Shown here piece after piece: positions 18,180 to 28,439 of a DNA stretch of 31,066 nucleotides (within the stretch, counting starts at the first letter, position 1; each line of letters starts with the position of its first letter). The notes beneath the pieces were generated by a model. That model had not been told where the DNA came from. It did no database searches and saw only the letters and a program-made list of their open reading frames with translations. The translations under genes were made by a program, and so were the position numbers. This DNA is from Rhizophagus sp. LPA8_4_AMF (taxonomy: Eukaryota > Glomeromycota > Glomeromycetes > Glomerales > Glomeraceae), in the NCBI GenBank assembly GCA_021464525.1, contig JADRCO010000553.1, positions 1 to 31,066 of the forward strand, read 5' to 3'.

Positions 18180-19925
18180 TTTTACAATAATCGAAGATTC
18201 CGCAAATTTATCCGATATTTTAATAAAATTTTTGTATTTAATTAAAATTTACATTTACAGCAATGATTGTTTGAGAATTATGCATCTTTATTTGGTTTAC
18301 AAAAAAGGATAAAAAAAAAATTACTTTAAGGCAAGTATTTATCCGATCAGCCACAGACATGTGACGAAAATCATCATTAAATTCGGTAAATCGATAATCA
18401 ACGGTACGGAATGGTCCACTTAGCCGATGTATTTAATTTAAATAAGGTATAGAATCGTTTACGGAATTTTTTTTTTCGCCAGTACGGCAGAACCACGTGT
18501 ATTGTTTATCTTTATCTTTTTTTTTAAAAAAAAATTTTCTCATTGAACAATGATAAAAAAAAGGTCAAACTAATTTTAAATGGTGTAACTTGGACATGGA
18601 ATTTGAATCAAATAAAAAAAGGGGCGTAAGTTGTGAGATTTTAGTCACGTGAATGTAAAAGAGTGAAGATAAACCTCGTTTAATCAAAAAAGTATTATAC
18701 ATTACTGCGTATGAAAAGCCTATAAGTCGTATTCAAATATTCAAATTCGCAAAAAAAAGTTACAAAATTACATTTTCATTTGAGGATTGGCAACCACGTT
18801 AATTGGAGATAGAACAAATGAATAAATAAATAAATAAAATAAAATAAAAATAAAATAAATCTCAATAATTTAAGAAAAATAAAAATAAAAGTGAAAACTC
18901 ATCAAACCAATAAAACGAGTCAATAATTTATTTGGCTTAATTCCAAGCCAGGACTCGAGTTAAGCTCGAACTACCTCAAACTTTAGTCAGTCGTCCTTTC
19001 TTAATCTAAATGAAGAATAAAATTTTTATTAATATCTTTGATTATTGATTAACGTTAATAAAGAAAAAGATTTTCAAAAAAAAGGAATTTCTTTAATTAT
19101 TACGAAATTTATTTTACTAAAAGAATTCCCTTGTTCACAATCCTATCAAAAAGGGAGAACTTTTCTCTTTTAATATCATTAATTAATAATTGAAAATATT
19201 TTAATCCGATTCACCAATCACGATTAAAATAGGTCTAAGGGGTATTATATATGTATAATTCATACAAAAATTTTTCAAAAAGCTTTCTTAAAGAACTTTA
19301 AGTTTAAATAATGAAGTTGGCTTTCTAACCGTGTAAATTTTATCCTTATAGTATTTACAGAAGTTATATTTTTACTACGGAAATTATTATGAAACTAACA
19401 TGTGATACGCAATACCTTTAAAGAAAAATGACGTCATTTCTGGCACACCAGTTTTTAACGTCCCGTATTATTAATTCTTAGTTTTCTGAAATGATAGAAT
19501 TTCGATTAAATTTATTTTATTTAAGGTAATTTTGCATCGTTGTTCTGCATAAGTTATTTATATTTAAACCCTATAAATAAACCTCCATAAATTTATGAAA
19601 TTTATGATCACATTTACGAAATAAATTACAATTGTTGACATTTACAAATTAAGAAAACTATTGTAACATGGTTGTTTTCTTCTAACAATTCTCAACACAT
19701 ACTTGAAATCTATGCCACTTATTCCAGCCTTAATAAAGATTATCAACCGCTTCGTTCTTCGTGCGACATCAACTAATTTAAAAAAATTACTTAATGACTT
19801 ATTCCATCTATAGAAGAAAAAAATTACGGTAACATATATATTATCTAATTTTACCGTACTATATAAATTTTACCACGACAACCGTAGTTTTATAAATTTT
19901 AAAAGTAAATTAAACTAATGATACT
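18180..19925. other. Gene-free stretch
   Basis: No supportable gene on either strand. It has a simple (AAAT)n/(AAAAT)n repeat at about 18818-18860. The 63-codon plus-strand frame starting at 18121 overlaps the TA run and is rejected. Confidence 0.45.
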
Positions 19926-19929
19926 TAAC

Positions 19930-20140
19930 CTAATCAGTAACAATCTCAGCCATACGGAAATTAGGAATATATCCAGGAGGACAACGTTGAACTTAAAAAT
20001 TATAGTTTTAAACTTTTAATAAATATAAGTAAGTTATTTATTGATAAAGTAAGCTTTATTTAATTATTGAACTGATATACCATAGTCGAAATAATTGAAA
20101 CGATGATCACGAAGATAGCGAAAAAAACTTTGATATTCAT
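19930..20140 (-). CDS. Possible small secreted peptide gene, two exons, phase problem
   Basis: The first exon, 20140-20081, encodes MNIKVFFAIFVIIVSIISTM, a textbook signal peptide, and is followed by GTATAT. A candidate acceptor TTTTTAAG precedes 19991. Beyond it one frame reads QRCPPGYIPNFRMAEIVTD and stops at 19930-19932, which looks like a short mature peptide. However, the phase of the first exon predicts the neighbouring frame (FNVVLLDIFLISVWL...), ending further downstream, so the attractive frame is one base out. Either the donor is different, or the gene is broken, or the second exon is a coincidence. If real, the product would be about 40-50 residues and secreted. Confidence 0.3.
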
Positions 20141-20978
20141 TTTTTCAATTAGTTTTAAGAAGCGTATTTAAGATATTGTAAAATGTTATATTTTATCAAT
20201 TGTTATAAATACTTTGAAATTTCACATTAATAAAAACAAATCGAATAAATCGAAAGTATAACATTTTTCCAACGAATATTGTGGCAAAGTACTTGATATA
20301 ATTCACGTAGTCGAATATCAGTAAATAAGCCATATTTAATTGGCTTAGGCAAAACGTAGGTTTATATTATTGGTATTGTATACGTAGCATACGTAGAATA
20401 ATTCAATTTTTTGATGTTATCATCACAACAATTCCAATGAATATAAGATGACCACCGCCAACTGTATAAAAAAGTCATTGCTAGGAAATTAACCACTTCC
20501 AAAGACCGTTTGTCAAAAAAAAATTTCATCAAAACTTAATAATGATGAAAGTATTCTTGCTTCACGTTGATTTACGTTAATAAAATTTTAACTTAGTATT
20601 TATAAATTTCAGAAATAAATTGTAAATTCAAAATAATTCGGTAAACATTTTATTATTATCGTTATTCACTTCTTGTAATATACTTTATTCTCTTTTATAT
20701 AATATTGCTGCTTTAAATTTTTTGATGAAATGATACCATAGTTTATAAAATTTTTTTCTAAATTAATACACCCCATGTATTTATGCAAAAAGGATACAAG
20801 GATGCAAATGAGATCAAATCATTATTATTTATAATTCATATGTAACGTGTTTTTTTCAATAGTTTTATATCAAAAACTAATTTTTTGTTGATTGATGGTA
20901 TGCCTTCAATAGTATGAATTTTTTCAACTGGTCAATAGTTTCATTAAAATCAACATCTAATATTTTAGTTTTTACCCG
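20141..20978. other. Gene-free stretch
   Basis: No gene seen. A small hairpin (TAAGCCA...TGGCTTA) is at 20326-20347. Confidence 0.45.
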
Positions 20979-21290
20979 TTAATGTTTTAACAAATACACA
21001 ATTTTGTCAAAAAATTTGATCCTTTTACAATTATTATTGTAATCTGATCCTAGTAATACTCTTGAATTTTTACACCATGGTATTCTTAGTTGTTCATCAT
21101 TACTATTTACATTGTTAGTTGGAACTTTACCATCAAATAAATGAGGTTGATGAAGAGATATTTCATCCAATTGGTTAATTATTTCCAGATAAAGCAGTAT
21201 TAGAAATTAATTGATTATTTTCCACATTATTTTGTAATTAATAATTATATTCATTAAGGCCATCCCAAATTAATTTTAACATCATCTCTC
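20979..21290 (-). pseudogene. Decayed coding relic, unrecognised
   Basis: Minus-strand reading gives MMLKLIWDGLNEYNY (about 21283-21239), a piece containing NNVENNQLISNTALSGNN in the same frame, and then in another frame DEISLHQPHLFDGKVPTNN followed by IPWCKNSRVLLGSDYNNNC up to the stop at 20979. The amino-acid makeup is protein-like and Asn/Ser-rich. The frame is interrupted by stop codons near 21236 and 21176 and shifts before the last piece. I do not recognise the family. It could be the tail of a host multigene-family member. Confidence 0.35.
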
Positions 21291-21990
21291 TCCTCTACTT
21301 TTAAAAATTCCAAAGATAGTTTAAATACATATGTCCAAATATGTTCAAAACACCCCCCTCTCTTTTCTAAATTGAGTGATACTGAAGATTTCTGATTTTA
21401 TTAAAAATTCCAAAATTTTTATTATGCTTAATCATTAATTTTGTTTAAATTATTCCCTTTTCCCCTCAAATTTTTCAGCCAGAAAGGATGTTGAGGTTAT
21501 TGTTAGTTTGGAATGGCTTAAATTATGCTTATTAATTAAATATTCTCTATTATGTTTTTTTTTAAAAAAAAAGATGGGTATTGATTATCTGAATAAGAAA
21601 GGCACTATGTATGTCAAATGAATTAATATTGTTTAAAACTTTCTTATAATGTAATGAACTTATAGTTCACCAAAACATAAGTAGTTATTCCATAAAACCA
21701 TGATAAAATAACAACAGTACACGTATTTATAATTCATATGTAATACTTATGTTTATTATTTATTACTACAATTTAAGTATGGTAAAACTAAAATAATCAA
21801 AAAAACAAGTGAATATGTAAATTAACATTACAAATAAGGCAAAAAAAAGAAGTTAAATATTTAAATATCAAAAGATTTTCATAACTAAATTTTTAGTTTA
21901 TTAGAAATGTAAGATTTCCAAATTATATCATAGAAATTATATATCAAAATCTCCACTAATCCTAAACTCATCATCTACATTCTTACCGTT
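21291..21990. other. Gene-free stretch
   Basis: AT-rich with poly-A runs. No gene or clear repeat is seen. Confidence 0.45.
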
Positions 21991-21992
21991 GG

Positions 21993-22231
21993 CCACTGCA
22001 TAAAATACCGGGTCTTATTCAAGAACTTGATTTTTCAAATTGAATAGTACCCGTGGGTACTGTGTGAGAAATCGTTACTATTTTTGGATATAAATTATAT
22101 AAAAAGTAATAAATTATTATAGGCTTTATCCCGGGTATTATTCAAGAATTAGGTAGCATGGGTGGTAAATAATACCCAGGTCCTAATCATGGGGGGTATT
22201 AATTATATTTTGGGGACACTTCATGCAGTGG
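21993..22231. mobile_element. Small inverted-repeat element (MITE-like) at the 3' end of the kinase gene
   Basis: The ends CCACTGCAT (21993-22001) and ATGCAGTGG (22223-22231) are perfect inverted repeats, with weaker pairing further inward. The 239-bp body is built from GGGTATTA, CCGGGT and TTATTCAAGAA motifs in both orientations. The last codons and the stop of the kinase gene lie within the right end. No target-site duplication is clear. Confidence 0.55.
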
Positions 22232-23596
22232 GAATTTGCTCACTATAGAAATAGTACATTCGAGTAGCATGCTCGGCGATAGCAATATAAGTATCCTTTA
22301 TGTAAGCTAATTCATTACCCCATAAAATGGATGCCATTAAAGAAATTATACTTAAATGTAAGTTCAGTCCCTGATTTTTAGCTCGTAGGGCACAAGCGTG
22401 TCGGTATGCCTTCATACCATCAAATTGTATTTGTTTATAACTCGCAACATAACATACTAAAAGATCAGCGGGAGTAAGATCAGGTGGAAGCTGATCCAAT
22501 GGCCGAATTTGGTTAAGTTCTGTGAGGCAACTTAAAGCTTTATGTACTTCATCAATATCGGGTCTTAAATCTGGATCACCATTCCAACATTTTTGATAAA
22601 GTTGTTGATATTCAAAAGGTACACCTTCAATTGGTTTTTCTCTAAGTCCAAGATAACTAATATGAGAACCCAATACAATTCGTGAATAACCGGGAAAAGG
22701 AGGACGTCCGCTTGAAATCTCCCATAATAAAACACCCAAACTATAAATATCAGATTTTTTATCTTTTTTGTAATTGATAATCTTAAAAAGTTGTGGTTCA
22801 TTATATTCAGCCATTCCTAATCCATTAGCCGTTGAATTTGTTGAATTAGACGTAGATTCTGATAATTGTTTAGATGTTCCAAAATCTGCGATGATTAGTC
22901 TATTATTATTAACTAATATGTTCTTTGCATGCTATAAAAAAATAATAATAAATCAATAGAACTAATAAAAAATAGGGTACAATAATTTAAATTATTATAT
23001 TACCAAATCTCTATGAATTATGTGATTGAAATGTAAATATTTCAATCCACATACAATATCCAAGGCCATCTGAATTTTATCATTCCAATGAAGAGATTTA
23101 AAATGACTTTTTAAATATTCTCTTAAATTTCCTTGATTAGCATATTCTAATACTATTGCATATTTATTTGATAAAGTTTCTATTATAAAATAAATTAGTA
23201 AATTATTAAAGATTAATTTTATAAAAATTTACACGAAATATATAAACCTTTTGAAATTCCAAAAAATTTATTTATGTTCGGATGAAAGCTGACTTTCTTT
23301 AAATTCTTTAACTAAGACATAAATAATTTAATATAAATTATGTAATTAACTTAATTATAATGTTATAATAACATTACCTCTTTAACAAATTTGTTCATAC
23401 TATTTTCATCAACTGAAGAGTGATCTATAAGAGTCTTTAATGCTATTTTAATTCCACGACTTTTCCAATCAGCGCTTTCTACAATTCCAAATGACCCTTC
23501 TCCAACCTTTTTCACACTACTGAACTCATTATATTCAACATAATGTATATCACCATCTTTTATTTTCATATCAATCCATTCGTTAAATGACGTCAT
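22221..23596 (-). CDS. TKL/tyrosine-kinase-like protein kinase with unusual C-terminal tail
   Basis: Four exons join in phase: 23596-23378, 23311-23248, 23179-23004 and 22931-22221, giving 389 residues. The kinase domain covers about residues 25-289: glycine loop GEGSFG (32-37) with V39, ATP-binding Lys54 (IALK), HPNINKFFGI, the hinge YAIVLEYANQGNL, HRDLHAKNIL (catalytic Asp152), DFG (169-171), YNEPQ in place of APE, SDIYSLGVLLWEI, and CWNGDPDLRPD. All catalytic residues are present, so it should be active, probably on Ser/Thr. Residues about 290-389 are a helical tail (DLLVCYVASYKQIQFDGMKA...) that I do not recognise. It is a close paralog of the kinase part at 30250-31001, and the two diverge right after the kinase domain. 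The stop lies in a MITE-like end. Confidence 0.9.
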
Positions 23597-24203
23597 AGTT
23601 AGGAAAAATAATTAATTGAATTAATTGAATTTAGGTTATATTAAAACAGTTAACCAAACGTATTTATTTTTATTCTTGTTTTTGAGAAAGTGAAACTCAT
23701 ACAAATAGATGTAACACGCAGATCATTATCAAAGTTTGAAACATGCAGGGGGCCCTATCACAACACCCTCGTCTATATGTTTATGGTAATCCGAGGGGCA
23801 AGTTTACTAACAGGTTAATCATTACTTATTTTTTTTTTTTGTTTGTTTTCTAAATAATAAATCAAAGAATTTTGGTATTAAAATTCGTTAAGTTAGCTTT
23901 TTATTTTTTTTCTGCTTTATAAGTTTTAAAATTTTCAATACCGATATTCCGCGACTTCCGGAATTTTCGAATAAATAAATAAATTATATTATATTATATT
24001 GTTTGTATCGCAACGATTACAATGATTTGCACAACAGACGCCTACTCACATCTCAATCATTTTGTGTTACATTAATTTTACAATAAATTGCTGCTTATCA
24101 TTATACAGTATATTGACCAGTGATTTTAATTGAACACGTGCTTTATTTGCTGCGCATATTTATCGTAAACGTTCGCTTCTAATTTATTGCAGTTTACAGA
24201 TTT
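23597..24203. other. 5' flank of the kinase gene and spacer
   Basis: No gene seen. A short GC-rich patch (AGGGGGCCCT) is near 23747-23756 and an (ATATT)n run near 23986-24000. Confidence 0.4.
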
Positions 24204-25146
24204 CTGTGTACGTTGATGATTATAATTACAGGACGATCACCAGCGGTTTTTGTCCAGTAATCTAATAATTTTTTACTAAATAATTTGCATGGGTAGCAAA
24301 AATCTGAAAACAGAGATAATGGAATTTTATTTTCCTGTCATTATTTTATAATGTCAATTTAACATCCATATACGTTAATATAATAGACCATCGATCATCT
24401 TTATATTCTCTTTGCTATAATTACAAAGTGATTTGCAGAAGAAAAGATCATTATGACACTATCGCAAATGATGATTTTAATGCATTTTTAGCGGAAGCCG
24501 CTATTTAACAATTGTATTAATATAAATAAAGCTGAATCGCAAGGTTAATTTCAAGTTTTTGTTTATTGTTTACATCAATATTATCAATATTTAATAATAA
24601 ATATTTTAAAATAATTTATAAATTTCAATTATTCTCAATTTTATTACGTAATATTTTGTATATCAATTGCATTTTTCCCCTATTAAAATGTATATATCGT
24701 AATTAACTGGATCAGGAAAAATGGAAAAATTGGGTGTATTATTAGTACTTTAATCTAAACATAATTCCCAATTTGAACGAAAAAACTCTATAGTTTAGTA
24801 TAGACGAAACTAACTTTTTTTCAAGTTACTTTTTTAGAAAAGGAAATCGCCATTTTTAATTTATTCTTTCCCTTTTCGGTAATAAAGAAAGTTGACTCAA
24901 AATATCAAAATTTTTCATAGTTAAAATCATTTCCTATTTTTGTAAGAAAAAGTTCGGCTCAGTTTTTATAAAAAAAAATCAAATAAAACGGAAATCAATT
25001 TCCATTTTTTGATTATTGCGCTTGCCTATAGATCATCTGATAAAAAAATTATTAGATTACAGGACGATTACCGGACAAAAATAAGATAACGTTGTCCTGT
25101 AATCGTCCTTGTAATTATAATCACTAAATAATCACAACGTACACAG
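24204..25146. mobile_element. Non-autonomous DNA transposon, about 943 bp
   Basis: The left end CTGTGTACGTTG (24204-24215) and right end CAACGTACACAG (25135-25146) are perfect inverted repeats. Pairing continues inward through TGATTATAATTACA, GGACGAT, TTTTGTCC and TCTAATAATTTTTT, with the right arm longer. Each arm repeats GGACGATTAC/GTAATCGTCC. The interior encodes nothing recognisable, so the element would depend on a transposase supplied elsewhere. The superfamily is not assigned. Confidence 0.75.
25061..25109. repeat. Hairpin inside the right end of the 943-bp element
   Basis: AGGACGATTACCGGACA pairs with TGTCCTGTAATCGTCCT around a 15-base loop with one small mismatch region. Subterminal hairpins of this kind often mark transposase binding sites, which is inference here. 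Confidence 0.65.
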
Positions 25147-25637
25147 GATTATCTTGAAATATTAATATCTTGTATTCTTTTACAATTCAATTATAATGTT
25201 ACATTAAATTTAGTTCATGATAAGATAGGATCATCAAAAATTTCAAGATCTTTATAAAAAGGAAGAGAATTATTTTTTGATTTGATCAGAATCTAAACAA
25301 TATTAATAATACTTAGATTAAGAAATGTTTCAAGTATAGGGAAATAGTATGTTTTAAATAAGGGTTTTAAGATATATGGCCATATATGACAGATAAATAT
25401 GGATAAATCTGGGATATAATTTATTAATCTGTTAACATTTTTCTAATTTGCAATAAATCTACCGTACCTAGAAATATGTGATTATCACCATTGAATTCGG
25501 CTTGATGAAATAATTCCAATAAACTATGTTCCATCCTTTTATAATTATTGAATGGCTAAAAATTTTGTTTATAGGCAAATTTGTCTGTAAAGGTCTACAA
25601 ATGAAAGAATAAAATATTATAGCCAATAATTAAAACT
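25147..25637. other. Spacer with short TTTATCC/GGATAAA motifs
   Basis: No gene. At 25385-25425 the sequence ATATGGATAAATCTGGGATA resembles the inverted form of motifs in the repeat at 25638-25791, and may be its opposite end. Confidence 0.4.
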
Positions 25638-25791
25638 CGGATTTATCCATTTTCCCCCAGATTTATCAATATTTCCCTCAGATTTATTCCATATTTTACC
25701 CAGATAAATTCTGGTATTAATCCCAAATCGACTTATATTTATCCCAGATTAATTTTTTAAACTTCACTGGCGATTAGATTATATCACCTAA
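25638..25791 (+). repeat. Dispersed repeat, copy 1
   Basis: CGGATTTATCCATTTT, CAGATTTATTCCATATTTTAC, TCCCAAATCGAC, TATTTATCCCAGATTA and ACTGGCGATTAGATTATATCAC occur in the same order as in the reverse complement of 27107-27240. A mobile-element fragment is likely; family unknown. Confidence 0.65.
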
Positions 25792-26424
25792 CTATTCAAC
25801 AATATTATATTAAAAACTTATAATGACAATTAATAAAAATTAATAACAATAATTCAATTTAATATTTATATTTATGGGTTACTTCAATATTACATTAGTT
25901 ATTGCATATATTTATTTATTAAAGTAATATGCAAATAAATTTAAAATTCATAAATTTCATATTTATAACTATAAATTTTAATAATAAAATTAGCTGTAAC
26001 CTGTTGCGTTGCAACAGGATTAATTTGGAGTTTATTTATTTAACAATATTAAAATAGTAAGTATTTTAAATTATACTAATTATTTTAAAAAATATTTTTT
26101 GTTTTTTTGGCTGTACATTTTTTTAAAATCAAATTTATTCTAACTAAATAAAATTCAAATAAAAAAAACAATATTTATTTCGATCACATTGCAGCACTGG
26201 CCCAATCTAAATTTAAAAGGAAAAAGAACAAAAAAATTAGGAAAATGGAAGTATTAGTAAAAAAAACGACCAAGAAAAAAAGTTGGAAAAAAAAAAAAAA
26301 ATTGGAAAAAATGGTGTTATCTCATTAGTATAATTTCTTTGTTTAAATTAACGATCAATATCATTAAACCGGAAGATTCGCGTAGTACCGCAGTATCGAT
26401 ATCCAAACCTAAAAGGTGAAAGAT
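25792..26424. other. AT-rich spacer
   Basis: No gene. At 26000-26018 a perfect hairpin CCTGTTGC-GTT-GCAACAGG stands out from the AT-rich background. An A/G-rich tract runs from about 26210 to 26320. Confidence 0.45.
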
Positions 26425-26817
26425 AAAGATGGCAAATGGTCTTTTGGTCTTTTTCAGTCTTTGAAAATTTTTCAGAAAAGTAACAAAGCTACACACTCAA
26501 TTTTTTGTAACATAACAGAATTGGCTAAAGACCAAAAAGTAGCAAAATTTGGCCTTTATCTTACTTTTTCTAAGACCAGTGGAGAGCAAATTAGCTTAAA
26601 GACTGCAGTCTTAAGACTTTTATCATAAAAACCTATAAAAACTTATTTGATTTTAAATTGGCTGATTGAATTAAAACCAAATTTTACCACATTTTGGTCT
26701 TTAACTAATTCTGTAACATAATAAAAATTTGGGTATGTAGCTTTATTTCTTTTCAAAAAACTTTTAAAAACTGCCAGGACTGGGTAAGTCTAAAAAAAGA
26801 CCATTGACCATCTTTAG
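26425..26817. mobile_element. MITE-like element with long inverted repeats, about 390 bp
   Basis: The left arm 26425-26552 matches the reverse complement of the right arm 26677-26817 along its length. Shared blocks are AAAGATGG, AATGGTCTTTT, AAAGCTACA, TAACAnAACAGAATT and TTAAAGACCAAAA. The centre holds the perfect palindrome AGACTGCAGTCT (26600-26611). A 70-codon open frame at 26416-26628 lies in the arm and is not a gene. Confidence 0.75.
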
Positions 26818-27106
26818 TGAAAGAACGAAAAAAAAACCAATTAGAAAAAAGCATTACTATATTGGAATAAATTAAAAGCTGAAAAAAATATTAAAAAAAA
26901 ATCAGAAAAAAAAAATGAATTTAATTTCGGCTTTAAAAAAAAAGCCAAAATAAATTAACGTTTCCCCAATTGGGAATATGATTAGAAACTAAACTTTTTT
27001 GCTAGTATTATAAAAAAAATCTGACATTAACCGGAACTGGATTAGCCCACAAAAATATTTAAAAAAAAATTACATTTAAATTTTACAAGCAGGTTTATAC
27101 AGTAGG
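26818..27106. other. A/G-rich spacer
   Basis: Purine-rich with poly-A runs, no gene. The purine-rich sequence on both sides of the element at 26425-26817 is similar in makeup, so the element may have entered one such tract. Confidence 0.35.
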
Positions 27107-27240
27107 CGTGATATAATCGCTGGTGAAAACTTAACGGAATAATCTGGGATAAAATATCGGTCGATCTGGAAATCCTGGGAGGTAAAATATGGATAAATCT
27201 GACGGGAAATGGATAAATCCGTTTTATCCCAGACTTTTGA
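27107..27240 (-). repeat. Dispersed repeat, copy 2 (inverted relative to 25638-25791)
   Basis: Read on the minus strand: GTCTGGGATAAAACGGATTT, CAGATTTATCCATATTTTACC, CCAGATCGACC, ATTTTATCCCAGATTATTCC and CACCAGCGATTATATCAC, in the same order as copy 1. It includes the minus-strand open frame at 27042-27299, which is therefore rejected as a gene. Confidence 0.65.
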
Positions 27241-27388
27241 TCAGAACGACGGGTCATATGGTGTTGATCATTCTTTTCATATGAACTTTTGATTATCAAA
27301 AAACTATCAAATGGTTCTTATTAAAAAAAATTATCAAATACACTATCAAAAAAATTATTAACAGATTCTATTAAAAAAGCAGTCTGAG

Positions 27389-27599
27389 TACAGTCATGTG
27401 CATTTTATGTAGACTCTAATTACTTATTGAGTCCGAACGTTTAATTTTCAAAAATTTTTTAACGCGAATAAAGAAAAATGTAAAAGGGGTGGCTATGTTG
27501 TTAAGTCTAATCTAATTATGACTCTTGAAATTTTGCCTGGCTAAGAGATCTGGGATCTGCGAAATCCGGAGAGTCCGCAGTAAAATGCACATGACTGTA
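27389..27599. mobile_element. Tc1/mariner-type MITE, 207 bp, with TA target duplication
   Basis: Terminal inverted repeats start CAGTCATGTGCATTTTA at 27391-27407 and end TAAAATGCACATGACTG at 27581-27597. A further GACTCT/GAGTC match lies inside. Both ends are flanked by TA (27389-27390 and 27598-27599), the target-site duplication expected for Tc1/mariner elements. It is too short to encode a transposase. Confidence 0.75.
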
Positions 27600-28322
27600 C
27601 TGTGATAGGGGATATACTCTATTAAAAGAGTAAGAAATATCAAATGGATCGTATAAAAATTATCAAGTTATATTACTTCATCCATCTTTTTTAATAATAT
27701 TAGAATGTTATTATCAGCATATCAAAATTATCAATATTAAACATAACTGTGCAACTGAGCGTTGCTATTTCGAGCTCCCCAATAAATCTATCTTATTTTT
27801 TAATATATAAATCATTATTCGTAATTTCTGTAATAAATCCGTATGATACAATGAAAATCTATGCAACTTGGATAATTTCCATATTTTGAGGCTTATTCCG
27901 TGAATATTATACACATTGAATAAAAAAACAACTGAATAAATTTTTTATTGGAAAAATTTTACTTTTATATAAATTTTGAATTTATAAAACCATTTAAAAA
28001 TATTAAAATAGAAAAATTTTTTTATAAAAAATTACTAAAAATTAAATGATTCGATAAAAAGAGATAAATAAAATTCTATCAATTAAACTTTCCTGTATTA
28101 CTTAAAAGAAATTTATTGTAAATTAAATTTAACTATATTTTTTCTACATAAATTCTTCGGTTGTTACTTATTTATAAAATAAAATATTATAAATTTTCAT
28201 TGATCGTCAATAAATAGTAATCCTTATCTTGTTTTATTTACTTTATAAAGGAATAACATTTGTTAATGTTTATATAAAATTACAAACAATACGAAATATA
28301 AGAATTTTGAAGAAAAAGAATA
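27600..28322. other. AT-rich 3' flank of the kinase-pseudokinase gene
   Basis: No gene seen. Confidence 0.45.
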
Positions 28323-28439
28323 TTATAATGAAATAATATAAGACATATATTTAACTGAATTTATGTCGCAATCAGAACAACTTATCAAGCTAAAATCTTC
28401 ATCTAAATTTTCTGTTATTTCGATTTCTTCAAATTTTAT
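28323..28439 (-). other. Coding-like acidic tail in a shifted frame after the pseudokinase stop
   Basis: Just past the stop at 28436-28438 another minus-strand frame reads IKFEEIEITENLDEDFSLIS followed by CSDCDINSVKYMS and ends at 28323. Its acidic, protein-like composition and position suggest that it was, or is in other strains, the C-terminus of the upstream gene, separated by a small frame change or an unrecognised splice. Confidence 0.4.

Noticed and set aside
22565-22959. Additional frames on both strands within the kinase gene
   Set aside because: Shadows of kinase exon 4 and its intron border.
26416-26628. 70-codon plus-strand frame
   Set aside because: Falls in the arm of a long inverted-repeat element and matches the other arm as DNA.
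27042-27299. 85-codon minus-strand frame
   Set aside because: Covers a dispersed repeat that has an inverted copy at 25638-25791.
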